A stretch of 38,048 nt of DNA from an uncultured Mucilaginibacter sp. (GCA_903927645.1 CAIYNX010000275.1:1-38048), one strand, 5' to 3'; shown: positions 17,478-26,861, counted from the first letter of the stretch. Made by a program: numbers and translations. Notes: a model not told the origin generated them from the sequence alone.

Positions 17478-19478
17478 TTACTTTTTCTTAAAAACTATTT
17501 CAGCTTTCTCAGTTTGTATAATTTTGTTATATAACTCCTTTAAATATGGATATTCTTCAGCACTATAAATGGACTTTGTAAATTGTATAATATTGGAAAA
17601 AGTGAACGTGTTTTCAGTTCCATCAAATGCTGATAAAAATTTTCCGCCAGAATTGGGAAGGGAAAAACCAATAGGTGAAGGTTGTTTTTCAATAATATAA
17701 TTTGAAGGAAGATGCATGGTTAAAATATACCTATCGTCTGATGCCATGCCCCAATCAACAGGGTAGGAGCGGTCAGCAAGTTTAAATGGATTTGTTTCAA
17801 TTCGGTGCATAAAAAAAGGATTGAAGCTCAATTTGTCTGAATTGTTTTTATCAAACAAGTTTATTTCAACTTCATAACTTTCTCCAAGGGGTAAATTTAA
17901 ACTATCAAGATTAATAATTTCGGATTTTATGATTTTCACTTTTGACCATTTAGTAGATAAATCTTCAACATATTCCTCTGTCGAGTTAAATTTCTTAATT
18001 TTTACCCTTTGTTGATAGCCCTCATAACCCTTATAATAATTAAGAATGGTACCTTTAATTTTACCATTTTCCTGTAAGGTAAATTCCATTACTCTTGAGG
18101 TCACCTCCTTTTGAGGTAGGTTTAAATCCATCCAGTAAGAAGGTTTATCTAAACTAAATACCCTACCTTTATCATTAAGACATTTAAGGGGGAGTATACC
18201 GAAGGGTAATAAAGGATCTGTTGCATCCAATAAATAAAATTGATCACCAATATCTACCCTTGCAACAACATAATTAAAATCACCAGTGCCAGGGTATAGG
18301 GTATTGATGGAACCGTTATCGCGAGTTGATAAAAAAACAGCTGAACCATTTAAACCAGCAGCATTTAATGCAGCTACAAGTGCAAAATTAATATCTGCTA
18401 CACTTCCACTTTTTGAGTCTAAAGCTTTACCAATTCCATCACTACTATAAATACCCCAAAATTTATTCCATTTTATATTTTTTTGTATGAATTCATAAAT
18501 TGATTTAGCTTTATCAATTTCACTGACTTTTCCTGCTAAAATACCATTTAGCTTATCCTTAAAAAGGCCTTTTCTTTTAATTTGACCACCAATGGCTTGT
18601 TCCGTTTTTAGTTGATAATCAATATCTTTCCATTCTTTAGTGGCTTTTGTTTTTACTCCGTTATAAGGATTGATCCATTCTTCTAATTCAAAATTAATGG
18701 CCGACATGAAATTTTTAGACGAAGTCATGTAATCTTCCTCTATAAAAGCAGGAATATTATCCATTCCATAAATCAATAATGAACAATCACAACTTGCTCC
18801 ATGTGATTCAAAGCATTTACTCTCAATGGTGGCTGAGTTTTTTGATAATTTTAAAACACCCCTAATAGAGGCTTTATAAGTAAAAAAAGCTGGAATATGT
18901 ACCTCATATTCTGAATAAATTTTAGGAACATCCGATTGGAATTCCCAATTATGTAGGTTTTCAAGGAAATAAGGAGACTCAATGGAATATTTATATTCAA
19001 TAACACAACCCTTTTTTAAACCAGGTAATGCAAACGTATAAACTGCCCAATGCTTATTTATTTTTTCAGGATAAATTTTTTTCTTTTCTAATTCTACCTC
19101 TTGTTGAATTCCATTCTCATCATTAAAAACAGTTATACCTTGAATACCTGAAATTTCCTCGTAAGAATCATTATCACTATTATTATATAAATGAACTTTT
19201 ACTGTACCATTATCAAAACCCTTGTCATCAAAAATTTTAACTTTTACATGGTAATCAAAAAATAATTTGATTCTATCGTCATTTCCTATTGTAATTCGTG
19301 ATTTTCCGAATTCTTGTAATACAACTGCATGCGCTGAGGTATCTAAAGAATAATTTTTCATTACCAAATCATTTTTGCTAATACTTCCAAATGGAAAATC
19401 TTGGGCTAATAAAGATGTGTTTATTAAAATAATAAATGAAAGAAAGGTTATTATCTTCATCATAAAATTAAGGTTCAA
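17478..19478 (-). CDS. DUF3857 / transglutaminase-fold exported protein (triad lost)
   Basis: A 666-residue exported protein paralogous to its downstream neighbour. The signal peptide is MKIITFLSFIILINTSLLAQ; the real start may be Met6 or Met7 rather than the first ATG, since NLNF precedes the basic head. A DUF3857 domain is followed by a transglutaminase-like fold (about 320-425). The nucleophile position reads SGSVADIN, with Val360 where the partner has Cys; FNYVVARV gives Asn402 for His; Asp418 in LLDATDP remains. The STRDNG motif (384-389) is typical of this non-catalytic subgroup. It probably binds rather than cuts its substrate. First gene of a two-gene operon with the catalytic partner. 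Confidence 0.86.
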   Translation of the reverse strand: MNLNFMMKIITFLSFIILINTSLLAQDFPFGSISKNDLVMKNYSLDTSAHAVVLQEFGKSRITIGNDDRIKLFFDYHVKVKIFDDKGFDNGTVKVHLYNNSDNDSYEEISGIQGITVFNDENGIQQEVELEKKKIYPEKINKHWAVYTFALPGLKKGCVIEYKYSIESPYFLENLHNWEFQSDVPKIYSEYEVHIPAFFTYKASIRGVLKLSKNSATIESKCFESHGASCDCSLLIYGMDNIPAFIEEDYMTSSKNFMSAINFELEEWINPYNGVKTKATKEWKDIDYQLKTEQAIGGQIKRKGLFKDKLNGILAGKVSEIDKAKSIYEFIQKNIKWNKFWGIYSSDGIGKALDSKSGSVADINFALVAALNAAGLNGSAVFLSTRDNGSINTLYPGTGDFNYVVARVDIGDQFYLLDATDPLLPFGILPLKCLNDKGRVFSLDKPSYWMDLNLPQKEVTSRVMEFTLQENGKIKGTILNYYKGYEGYQQRVKIKKFNSTEEYVEDLSTKWSKVKIIKSEIINLDSLNLPLGESYEVEINLFDKNNSDKLSFNPFFMHRIETNPFKLADRSYPVDWGMASDDRYILTMHLPSNYIIEKQPSPIGFSLPNSGGKFLSAFDGTENTFTFSNIIQFTKSIYSAEEYPYLKELYNKIIQTEKAEIVFKKK

Positions 19479-19658
19479 ATTAAAGTTTCAAGGTAATAAA
19501 TATTTTATTACTTTAAAAAAAGATTAAAATATTTATCTGAATAATTGTAAATGATTTTACCAACTTTGCACCATAGTTAAGAATCTATTCATTTCATTTT
19601 TAAATTGTAAAATTGAATTCGGCTAGGTATCTTCAAAAAAAATATATACGCTACCCTA

Positions 19659-20750
19659 ATGAAATTAAATTTAAAACGGCCATTAGCCTTTTTTGACCTT
19701 GAAACTACCGGAACAAACATTGGCATTGACCGCATAGTAGAAATATCAATTATAAAATTAAAACCTGATGGATCTGAAAATGAAAAAACTTGGAGGGTAA
19801 ATCCTGACATGATAATTCCAATAGAATCATCATTAGTTCATGGAATATATAATGAAGATATTAAAAATGAACCTCTTTTTAAAGACATTGCAAAAGATGT
19901 AGCACTATTTTTTGAAAATGCTGATCTTGCTGGTTTCAACTCAAATAAGTTTGATATCCCAATGCTAATGGAAGAATTTTTAAGAGTTGGAGTTATTTTC
20001 AAATTGGAAGGGAGGCATTTCGTAGATGTCCAGAATATCTTTCACCAAATGGAACAACGTACCTTAAAAGCAGCTTATCAATTTTATTGTGGTAAACAAA
20101 TATTGAATGCCCATTCTGCGGAGGCTGATACACGTGCAACTATGGAAGTCCTTATAGCTCAAGTAGAAAGATACCAAAATGTTGCTTTTGAAGATAAAAA
20201 GGGAATCAGTTCATACCCGGTTGTTAATGACATTGAAGCATTACATAATTTCACCAATTTAAACAAAACTGTTGATTTCGCCGGAAGGATGGTTTATGAT
20301 GAAAATGGACAAGAAGTGTTTAATTTTGGTAAGCATAAGGGGAAGGCTGTTGCAGATGTTTTAAAAATTGAGCCTAGCTATTATTCATGGATGATGCAAG
20401 GTGATTTTCCGTTATATACTAAAAGAAAGTTGGAAGAAATTTATACCAGGTTTAATAGCAAGAAGCAAGCCGAGAAACATATCAAATCTACAAATACTAA
20501 ACCTGAAATTTTACCTATAAATTTAAATACTAATAAAAGCAATGAAGATTTATCAAAAAACAAATTAGAAAAGACTGAAAAAACAGAAGCTCATTTATTA
20601 AATAAGGAACAATTTAAACCAACCAATTCAGTAAAAAATGATGGTAAAATTTTAAACAACAAGCCATATAAGAAAAAAGAAGATGGACCCATCTTACCTG
20701 TAAATGATGAAATGTTAAAACAACTGGCTAATAAATTTAAGAAAAGTTAA
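19659..20750 (+). CDS. DEDDh 3'-5' exonuclease (DnaQ/ExoX-like) with a basic C-terminal tail
   Basis: A 363-residue protein. The N-terminal exonuclease domain (about 7-172) has the full DEDDh set: D13 and E15 in FFDLETTG, D99 in NSNKFDIPML, H152 and D157 in AHSAEADTRAT. It should hydrolyse DNA or RNA from the 3' end using two metal ions. Residues 219-262 form a second module, FNFGKHKG followed by YYSWMMQGDFPLYTK, like the DUF3820/ExoX C-terminal domain. The last 100 residues are Lys- and Asn-rich and probably disordered. It is not the replicative epsilon subunit by architecture; a repair or processing role is more likely. A possible -7 element CAACTTTG lies at 19561-19568. Confidence 0.88.
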   Translation: MKLNLKRPLAFFDLETTGTNIGIDRIVEISIIKLKPDGSENEKTWRVNPDMIIPIESSLVHGIYNEDIKNEPLFKDIAKDVALFFENADLAGFNSNKFDIPMLMEEFLRVGVIFKLEGRHFVDVQNIFHQMEQRTLKAAYQFYCGKQILNAHSAEADTRATMEVLIAQVERYQNVAFEDKKGISSYPVVNDIEALHNFTNLNKTVDFAGRMVYDENGQEVFNFGKHKGKAVADVLKIEPSYYSWMMQGDFPLYTKRKLEEIYTRFNSKKQAEKHIKSTNTKPEILPINLNTNKSNEDLSKNKLEKTEKTEAHLLNKEQFKPTNSVKNDGKILNNKPYKKKEDGPILPVNDEMLKQLANKFKKS

Positions 20751-20804
20751 ATTAAAATATCATATAACAATCATTATTATTGGGGTTAAAAATTCAGAAA
20801 ATAA

Positions 20805-21845
20805 TTATAGAGACAATAAAAATTTAATAGTGTCTACGCCATCCGCATAATCCCATAATTCAGGTTGTTGCGTTTTACCAAAATCAACTATTTGATTATT
20901 GATTTTTAACTCCAAATTAGTAACAACACATTGTATTTGAGAACTTTGTGAATTAATAATATCTTCTGCATCATTTATTTGATTGTAATATTGGTAAAAC
21001 AATACCGAAATTGGTGAGGCTAGCCTATCGTCTTCTTTTAACAATAAAAAATTATTATCAAAGTGTTTGTCGGAATTTACCAAATAGATGGATTTATTAT
21101 ATCCATAATTATTATTGTATTTATGATGGTTGATGATAGGTTCGAACTTTTCTATACTTTCAAAGAAGAAATTAAAATTATAATCAACAGGTACCAGTAA
21201 TTTGGATACATTTCTGCAACCAAGTCCATAATAATCAAAAATATCAAAACCAAGCTCATAAATCTGTTCTGAATTTTCATTACCTGGTAAAACAGCTAAG
21301 CTATTACGGTTTTTACGAATAATATGTGGTACCTTTCCAAAATAATAATTAAAATACCTGGATGAATTATTACTCCCGGTAGCAATAATTGCATCAAAAT
21401 CTTCCAATCTATCAATAAAGTAATATCTATTAATTAGAGTCGTATCTATTTCTGTAAGCTTCTCTAAAATATACTTAATTAGTCGAGCATCTTGCGATGA
21501 AGATTTTATCAATGCGATGTTACCGGTAATAAGTACACATAACACATCATGTAAGCCTACCAAAGGCAAGTTACCTGCTAAAATTAACCCAACCTTTTTA
21601 TTGGTTGGATTTTTACTAAAATCATAATTAATTAACCATTTTTTAAGTGAAACCTCGTTTAGCATTTTAGCCGTTGAATTAATAGCCTTTAGTACATTTT
21701 CTGGTGTGAACCATGCATTATAATATTTTTCATTTTGAATTATATTAATTAATTGAGCGTCAGGATGCGATAATTGTTTTCCGAGTTCGATGTAAGTATT
21801 TTCGAGCATTTTATAGTTATATTTTGACATATATATGGTAAGCAA
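20805..21845 (-). CDS. Acyl-CoA reductase (LuxC-like)
   Basis: A 346-residue aldehyde-dehydrogenase-fold protein of the LuxC/acyl-CoA reductase family, which reduces acyl thioesters to fatty aldehydes with NADPH. Visible motifs are AGNLPLVGLHD (90-100) and ATGSNNSSRYF (155-165) for the cofactor, and C210 in YYGLGCRNVSKLLVP as the thioester-forming nucleophile. The start could be residue 1, Met6 or Met13; the later ones look more natural. No luciferase (luxAB) genes are near, so bioluminescence is not implied. It is divergent from a ferredoxin gene with overlapping promoters. I recall this pairing as conserved in Bacteroidota. The natural substrate is unknown. Confidence 0.85.
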   Translation of the reverse strand: MLTIYMSKYNYKMLENTYIELGKQLSHPDAQLINIIQNEKYYNAWFTPENVLKAINSTAKMLNEVSLKKWLINYDFSKNPTNKKVGLILAGNLPLVGLHDVLCVLITGNIALIKSSSQDARLIKYILEKLTEIDTTLINRYYFIDRLEDFDAIIATGSNNSSRYFNYYFGKVPHIIRKNRNSLAVLPGNENSEQIYELGFDIFDYYGLGCRNVSKLLVPVDYNFNFFFESIEKFEPIINHHKYNNNYGYNKSIYLVNSDKHFDNNFLLLKEDDRLASPISVLFYQYYNQINDAEDIINSQSSQIQCVVTNLELKINNQIVDFGKTQQPELWDYADGVDTIKFLLSL

Positions 21846-21870
21846 ATAAACCCTTGAGGTCTTTTTTTAT

Positions 21871-21878
21871 TATATTTG
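21871..21878 (+). promoter_or_regulatory. Perfect -7 element of the ferredoxin gene
   Basis: TATATTTG fits TAnnTTTG exactly. TTG at 21854-21856 lies 14 bases upstream, which is shorter than usual. Transcription would start near 21884, giving a leader of about 49 bases. Confidence 0.5.
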
Positions 21879-21896
21879 CAGCTTTATTAGGAAAGA

Positions 21897-21928
21897 CAAA
21901 GTTAATTTAGATTAAAAGAAATAAACAA
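21897..21928 (-). promoter_or_regulatory. Promoter of the acyl-CoA reductase gene
   Basis: On the minus strand, TTG (21928-21926), 21 bases, then TAACTTTG (21904-21897), a perfect -7 element. The predicted start near 21891 faces the ferredoxin start near 21884, so the two transcription units share one short control region. Confidence 0.55.
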
Positions 21929-21932
21929 TATT

Positions 21933-22286
21933 ATGGCGATTAAAATCACCGACGAATGTATTAATTGTGGTGCTTGCGAACCAGAGTGCCCGAATAATGC
22001 TATTTATGATGCAGGTGCAGCATGGAGATTTTCGGATGGAACTGGTTTAAAAGGACTTATAGATTTTGGTGACGGAAATACTTTAAATGCAGAGGAAAGT
22101 CAATCCGCTCTTTCCGATGATATTTATTACATTGTGCCAGACAAATGTACAGAATGTGTTGGTTTTCATGATGAACCACAATGTGCGGCAGTTTGTCCGG
22201 TTGATTGTTGTGTAGATGATGAAGATGTAAGAGAATCAAAAGAAGAATTATTAGCCAAAAAAGAATGGCTTCATTTAAATGAATAA
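21933..22286 (+). CDS. 4Fe-4S dicluster ferredoxin (Alvin type)
   Basis: A 117-residue soluble ferredoxin with two [4Fe-4S] sites. The first is C-x2-C-x2-C-x3-CP (C9, C12, C15, C19 in [12 protein letters not shown]). The second has the long loop C-x2-C-x8-C-x3-CP ([18 protein letters not shown]), which marks the Allochromatium vinosum (Alvin) type with low redox potential. An insert of about 40 residues separates the two sites, and the C-terminus is acidic. It probably donates electrons in the cytosol; the partner is unknown. The divergent acyl-CoA reductase is an attractive candidate by position only, since that family uses NADPH. Confidence 0.93.
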   Translation: MAIKITDECINCGACEPECPNNAIYDAGAAWRFSDGTGLKGLIDFGDGNTLNAEESQSALSDDIYYIVPDKCTECVGFHDEPQCAAVCPVDCCVDDEDVRESKEELLAKKEWLHLNE

Positions 22287-22371
22287 CAGGTTATTTTTTT
22301 GAATTATTGTTATTTTAAAAATTATAATATATTTTTAACCATTGTTAAAATTGATATTTTTATTATAATTT

Positions 22372-23139
22372 ATGGAATATGGTATTTGTAACCTTGCAGT
22401 AATTCCATTGCGTTCAGAACCTAATGATACAAGCGAACAAGTATCACAAATATTATTTGGCGAAATATTCGAAATAACTGAATGGAAGGGAAGTTGGGTA
22501 AAAATTATTACTTCTTTTGATAATTATATTGGTTGGATTGGACGGTTGCAATTTATAATGCTTGCTCATTTTGCCTACAAAAAATATAAACACACTCCTC
22601 CACCTTTAACTAATAGGGCAGTTACTCAAGCATGGAAAATTGCCAATAATAGTGTATTATATCTACCAGTTTGTAGTTCATTAACATTTTTAGAAGGCAC
22701 AACCTGTCATTTAGGAAATGAGAAATTTGAAATAATTGGTGATATTGGTTTTCATGAAAATTTAATGGAAGCAGCTATTTCATTTCTCAACACACCATAC
22801 CAGTGGGGAGGTAGAACTCATTTTGGAATTGATTGTTCTGGTTTTACACAAGCAGTTTTTAAGCTTAATGGTATTACCTTACTACGAGATGCTAGTTTAC
22901 AAGCTTCTCAAGGTATTGAGATTAGTAGTTTGCAAGATGTTAAATTAGGTGATCTTGCCTTTTTTGAAAATAATGAGGGTAATATTGCCCATGTAGGAAT
23001 GTTATTAAATTCAAGCACTATCATACATGCTTCTGGAAAAGTTAAGATTGATATAATTGATGAAAAGGGTATTTACTCAGAAGAATTAAAGCATTATACG
23101 CACAAGCTTCAAATAATAAAGAGAATAATTAAACCTTAA
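22372..23139 (+). CDS. SH3b-NlpC/P60 peptidase, cytoplasmic type (YkfC-like)
   Basis: A 255-residue cysteine peptidase. Residues 1-60 form a bacterial SH3 domain (VIPLRSEPN, WVKI, GWIG), and a second SH3-like stretch follows. The NlpC/P60 domain (about 130-250) has C155 in GIDCSGF, H207 in AHVGM and H219 in IIHASG. There is no signal peptide or lipobox, unlike the paralogue at 14824. This matches the YkfC/dipeptidyl-peptidase VI group, which trims gamma-D-Glu-diamino acid dipeptides during wall recycling inside the cell. Its TAA overlaps the stop codon of the convergent WD40 gene. Confidence 0.88.
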   Translation: MEYGICNLAVIPLRSEPNDTSEQVSQILFGEIFEITEWKGSWVKIITSFDNYIGWIGRLQFIMLAHFAYKKYKHTPPPLTNRAVTQAWKIANNSVLYLPVCSSLTFLEGTTCHLGNEKFEIIGDIGFHENLMEAAISFLNTPYQWGGRTHFGIDCSGFTQAVFKLNGITLLRDASLQASQGIEISSLQDVKLGDLAFFENNEGNIAHVGMLLNSSTIIHASGKVKIDIIDEKGIYSEELKHYTHKLQIIKRIIKP

Positions 23140-24038
23140 ATAATTATTTCCCAAATAATTATACTTTTATCATCACTTGTTGATATTAAATCATTGTCTT
23201 TCCAAACAATTTTATTTATTGATAATCTGTGTCCTAAATATCCTTTTTCTAAATTTATTGTTTTATAAAGTTTAAAATCTTCTAAACTCCATATTTTAAT
23301 ACTTTTGTCCATACTAGCAGTTGCAAAATAGGGTAGATAAGGATGCACTGCAATGCTATTAACAGCAAATAAATGGGCCGGAATATTAATTATTTCAATA
23401 TAGGTAAACATATCCCAAACTTTTACCTGTGCATCTCTACCACCCGAAATTAAATATTCATTATTATGAGAAAATTGGATTGAAAAAACTGGTAAACTAT
23501 GACCTTCTAAAGTTTTTAACAATGAAAAATCTGTCGTTTTATATACTTTAATTTTAGTATCTCTACATCCAAAAGCAATTAGTTTCTCATCCGGTGATAT
23601 GGCGATACATCTTATTGTGTCTTTTGACAAAATTATAGTATGTAAAAGGGTCAAATTTTTTATATCCCAAATGGAAATAGTACCGTCCTCAGCTGTAGCT
23701 ATTAATTCATTTTTATGTTTGATTGACTTAATATCAAAAACAGGGGTATTATGATGTTTTAGAATAGTTATTATTTTTTGATCTATAAAACTGTAAACAA
23801 CAATATCACCATTTCTTAAACCTGCAAATATCAAAGGGTATAAAACAGGGCAATGGATTGCATAAATTGAAGACTGAACCGGAAAAAGTATTTTAATAAA
23901 CTCATTGCGCTTTAAGCTCCACTCAACCAATCCTTTATCATTACCTCCCGAAAATAAAATTTCTGGTTTATTTGAAAGTTCTAAAGTAAAAATTGGGTTA
24001 TTATGCCCTATTAATTCACCCTTCTTTTTAACAACCAT
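23136..24038 (-). CDS. Seven-bladed WD40-repeat protein
   Basis: A 300-residue protein made only of WD40 repeats, with no signal peptide. Seven blades can be counted by their closing strands: LVEWSL, IVVYSF, ISIWDI, IKVYKT, VKVWDM, IKIWSL and IIIWEI. GH or related dipeptides (GHNNP, GHSLP, GHRLS) open several blades. This gives one complete beta-propeller and nothing else, so it should be a soluble cytosolic scaffold. The binding partner is unknown. It lies 26 bases beyond hisIE on the same strand and might be co-transcribed at the far end of the his operon, though no link to histidine synthesis is known to me. Confidence 0.88.
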   Translation of the reverse strand: MVVKKKGELIGHNNPIFTLELSNKPEILFSGGNDKGLVEWSLKRNEFIKILFPVQSSIYAIHCPVLYPLIFAGLRNGDIVVYSFIDQKIITILKHHNTPVFDIKSIKHKNELIATAEDGTISIWDIKNLTLLHTIILSKDTIRCIAISPDEKLIAFGCRDTKIKVYKTTDFSLLKTLEGHSLPVFSIQFSHNNEYLISGGRDAQVKVWDMFTYIEIINIPAHLFAVNSIAVHPYLPYFATASMDKSIKIWSLEDFKLYKTINLEKGYLGHRLSINKIVWKDNDLISTSDDKSIIIWEIII

Positions 24039-24064
24039 ATAAACTTAATTACTTTTTGGATAGG

Positions 24065-24652
24065 TTATTTATGCCTTTCTTCCAAATTTTTTGATATCCT
24101 TTCAAGGCTCAGACCTTTTTCTTTCAATAGGAGAATTAAATGAAAAATTAAATCAGATGACTCATTTATTAAGTCAAATTCTGTTTCATTTAATGCTGCA
24201 ATAACGGTTTCAACTGCCTCTTCTCCAACTTTTTGAGCTATTTTGTTGATACCCTTATTACGTAATTTATTTACATATGAACCTTCCTTAGGGTTATCAT
24301 ATCTATCCTTGATTATCCTTTCTAATTGCAGAATAAAATTCTGATTGTAAGCTGTTTTAAAGCAGCTACGTTCGCCGGTATGGCAGGCTGGTCCAATTGG
24401 TTCTACTTTTATAAGTAGAGTATCATTGTCGCAATCTGCATTGATACTTTTAACATGAAAGTAATTACCACTAGTTTCACCTTTAGTCCAAAGCCTATTT
24501 TTTGAACGCGAAAAAAAAGTTACAATATTTTCATATACAGTTTTTTCATAGGCTTCAGCGTTCATGTACCCTAACATTAGTACTTCAAGTGTTTGTTCAT
24601 CCTGTATAATTACTGGTACCAGTCCAACTGATTTACTAAAGTCTATATTCAT
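24065..24652 (-). CDS. hisIE: Bifunctional phosphoribosyl-AMP cyclohydrolase / phosphoribosyl-ATP pyrophosphatase
   Basis: Carries out steps two and three of histidine synthesis: PR-ATP to PR-AMP (HisE), then ring opening to ProFAR (HisI). The N-terminal HisI domain (about 1-105) has [30 protein letters not shown], and the metal-site residues in DCDNDTLL and [10 protein letters not shown]. The C-terminal HisE domain (about 107-195) has the acidic pyrophosphatase helix [14 protein letters not shown]. The 195-residue fusion is the usual size. It is the last his gene; a 97-base gap separates it from hisF. Confidence 0.97.
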   Translation of the reverse strand: MNIDFSKSVGLVPVIIQDEQTLEVLMLGYMNAEAYEKTVYENIVTFFSRSKNRLWTKGETSGNYFHVKSINADCDNDTLLIKVEPIGPACHTGERSCFKTAYNQNFILQLERIIKDRYDNPKEGSYVNKLRNKGINKIAQKVGEEAVETVIAALNETEFDLINESSDLIFHLILLLKEKGLSLERISKNLEERHK

Positions 24653-24749
24653 TAAAAATAATTTAAAATTGAGTTTATTTTAAAATGTAAATTCGAAATA
24701 ATGATCGTTAAATTAAAACTCAAAGAAAATTTATAACTCAATTAGAGTT

Positions 24750-25520
24750 CTATAACCTAACCTCGATATTTTTATTGTATAAAATTTCTTTCAGATCAGG
24801 GATTAAAATTTCACCATAATGGAAAACTGATGCAGCTAACGCTGCATCAATATTGGTTTTTGTAAAAACATCTACGAAGTGTTGAGCAGTTCCAGCACCT
24901 CCTGAAGCTATTACAGGAATTCCTACTACTTTATTAACTAATTCTAATAATTGATTGTCAAAGCCTGCTTTTGTACCATCATGATCCATTGATGTTAACA
25001 ATATTTCTCCTGCACCTCTATCTTCGGCTTCCTTTATCCAATCAATCGTTTCTAAAGCAGTTGGTATTCTTCCACCATTTAAATGGACTATGTTTTTTTT
25101 ATTTATTAACCTGGTATCAATTGCTACAACTACAAATTGTACGCCAAATGCCTTTGCCATTTGATTAATTAATTGAGGGTTTCTAACAGCTGCTGAGTTG
25201 ATTGATATTTTATCAGCACCTGCATTTAATAAAGCATCAGCATCCAAGATCTCATTTATACCACCACCAATGGTAAATGGTATATTTATTTGTCGAGCAA
25301 CTGCTTTAACAAGCTCTACTATGGTTTTCCTGCGTTCAACGGTTGCAGTTATATCCAAAAATACCAACTCATCTGCACCTTGATTTGAGTAATTCCATGC
25401 CAGTTCAACCGGATCTCCAGCATCTTGTAGGTTTACAAAGTTCACTCCTTTTACTGTACGTCCGTCCTTTACATCCAGACAAGGAATTATTCTTTTAGCT
25501 AAACCTCCTGATGGATTCAT
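24750..25520 (-). CDS. hisF: Imidazole glycerol phosphate synthase, cyclase subunit HisF
   Basis: A (beta/alpha)8-barrel cyclase that joins PRFAR with ammonia from HisH to give IGP and AICAR. Catalytic aspartates are in [11 protein letters not shown] (D16 from this start) and VVVAIDTR; phosphate-binding motifs include GGGI and ASGGAG. I choose the ATG at 25520, whose ATGA overlaps the hisA stop codon, giving [16 protein letters not shown] (256 residues). The frame is open to 25547, but that start would extend 31 bases into hisA and add residues that relatives lack. Translational coupling to hisA is likely. Confidence 0.95.
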   Translation of the reverse strand: MNPSGGLAKRIIPCLDVKDGRTVKGVNFVNLQDAGDPVELAWNYSNQGADELVFLDITATVERRKTIVELVKAVARQINIPFTIGGGINEILDADALLNAGADKISINSAAVRNPQLINQMAKAFGVQFVVVAIDTRLINKKNIVHLNGGRIPTALETIDWIKEAEDRGAGEILLTSMDHDGTKAGFDNQLLELVNKVVGIPVIASGGAGTAQHFVDVFTKTNIDAALAASVFHYGEILIPDLKEILYNKNIEVRL

Positions 25521-26266
25521 ATTGAAATTAATGATTCCAGATTCCAATTTTTTATTTCATCAATTGTTATATGCCCTTCATAAATTGCTTTTCCAACAAC
25601 GCATGATTCAATATTTAAATGGTTAAGTTTTTCAATATCTTCCAAACTGCTTACACCACCCGAAGCAATTAGTTTAATAAATGGCGAATGATCAAGTAAT
25701 TTTTCATATAATTGAATACCTGCTCCACCTAGTTTGCCATCTTTATTAATATCAGTACATAAAAAGCGAAAGAAACCTAATGAAAGACATTTATCAACAT
25801 AATCTAACAATTTTATGGGTGAGCTTTCCATCCAACCTGAATATTTAATAACTTCATCTAATACATCTATAGCTACAACTACTTGATTTGAACATTGATG
25901 GATTCCACAAATCTCCTTACTTAAATCATCTAAAAAGGTTGGATTAGTTAATGCTTGTGTACCAACTATAACCCTATGTACACCAGAATCTATCAATTCC
26001 TTTACTTTTTCAATGCTTCTGATTCCACCACCATATTGCACTTTCATATCTGTTTTCTTTATAACATCAAAAAGATAACTCTGGTTACTAAAATCATTTT
26101 TTGCACCATTTAAATCAATAATATGTATAAAGTTTGTACCATTTGATTGGTACTTTTCAATCATCTCTTCCAATGTAACATCATATTCCGTTACTTGTCC
26201 ATAATCGCCTTCCCTTAATCGGACCACTTTTTTATTTAATATATCAATTGCTGGTATAATGTACAT
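25517..26266 (-). CDS. hisA: ProFAR isomerase HisA
   Basis: Catalyses the Amadori rearrangement of ProFAR to PRFAR. The 249-residue (beta/alpha)8 barrel has the catalytic aspartates in [15 protein letters not shown] (D8) and VVVAIDVLD, and the phosphate loops QYGGGIRS and ASGGVSS. It is homologous to HisF, its downstream neighbour, and overlaps its start by four bases. HisH lies four bases upstream. Confidence 0.96.
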   Translation of the reverse strand: MYIIPAIDILNKKVVRLREGDYGQVTEYDVTLEEMIEKYQSNGTNFIHIIDLNGAKNDFSNQSYLFDVIKKTDMKVQYGGGIRSIEKVKELIDSGVHRVIVGTQALTNPTFLDDLSKEICGIHQCSNQVVVAIDVLDEVIKYSGWMESSPIKLLDYVDKCLSLGFFRFLCTDINKDGKLGGAGIQLYEKLLDHSPFIKLIASGGVSSLEDIEKLNHLNIESCVVGKAIYEGHITIDEIKNWNLESLISI

Positions 26267-26270
26267 TTTA

Positions 26271-26861
26271 TTAAATTTTTGAGAAATTAGTTAGTAAATA
26301 TTCACCATAAACTCCTGATTTTTCTGGGTGAAATTGAACGCCATAAAAATTATTTTTCCAAATGGAAGCAGAAAACTTTTTGTTATAGTTTGCTGAGGCC
26401 AAAGTATATTCGTTGTTATACTCAATAAAGTATGAATGTACAAAGTAAAAATGTGAACCAGCTGGAATATTTTCAAAAAGTTTTTCTCCTTTATCAAAAT
26501 AAACCCTATTCCAACCAGTATGAGGAACTTTAAACCCGATGCTATTTGTAAATTTTAATGTTTTAATTGGGAATATTGATAAGAGGTCTGAATTACCTTC
26601 CTCAGAAAAAGATGTTAGTAATTGCATCCCAACACATATTCCTAATGTTGGTTTTTTAAGTGATTTAATTATTGGAACAAAACCAGTCTTTATTAATTTA
26701 TCCATTGCTGAACCTGCATGCCCTACACCAGGAATAATATAACGATCATACAATTCAAAATCTGAGGAATTGGTTATAATTCCGTAGGGAATATTCAATC
26801 GCAATAAAGCGGATGTTAATGAAAAAATATTACCTGCACCGTATGAAATTATTCCAATCAT
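26271..26861 (-). CDS. hisH: Imidazole glycerol phosphate synthase, glutaminase subunit HisH
   Basis: A class I glutamine amidotransferase that releases ammonia from glutamine and channels it to HisF. The 196 residues carry the triad C76 (LGICVGMQLL), H178 and E180 (VQFHPEKSG), and the oxyanion strand PGVGHAG (44-50). It is separated from hisA by four bases and from hisB by a 57-base spacer. Confidence 0.97.
   Translation of the reverse strand: MIGIISYGAGNIFSLTSALLRLNIPYGIITNSSDFELYDRYIIPGVGHAGSAMDKLIKTGFVPIIKSLKKPTLGICVGMQLLTSFSEEGNSDLLSIFPIKTLKFTNSIGFKVPHTGWNRVYFDKGEKLFENIPAGSHFYFVHSYFIEYNNEYTLASANYNKKFSASIWKNNFYGVQFHPEKSGVYGEYLLTNFSKI

Noticed and set aside
20805..22286. Bioluminescence (lux) locus
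   Set aside because: Only a LuxC-like reductase is present; no luxA, luxB, luxD or luxE genes are near. The family is widespread in non-luminous Bacteroidota.
25517..25547. Longer hisF start overlapping hisA by 31 bases
   Set aside because: The downstream ATG forms a tight ATGA overlap with the hisA stop and gives the normal family N-terminus.
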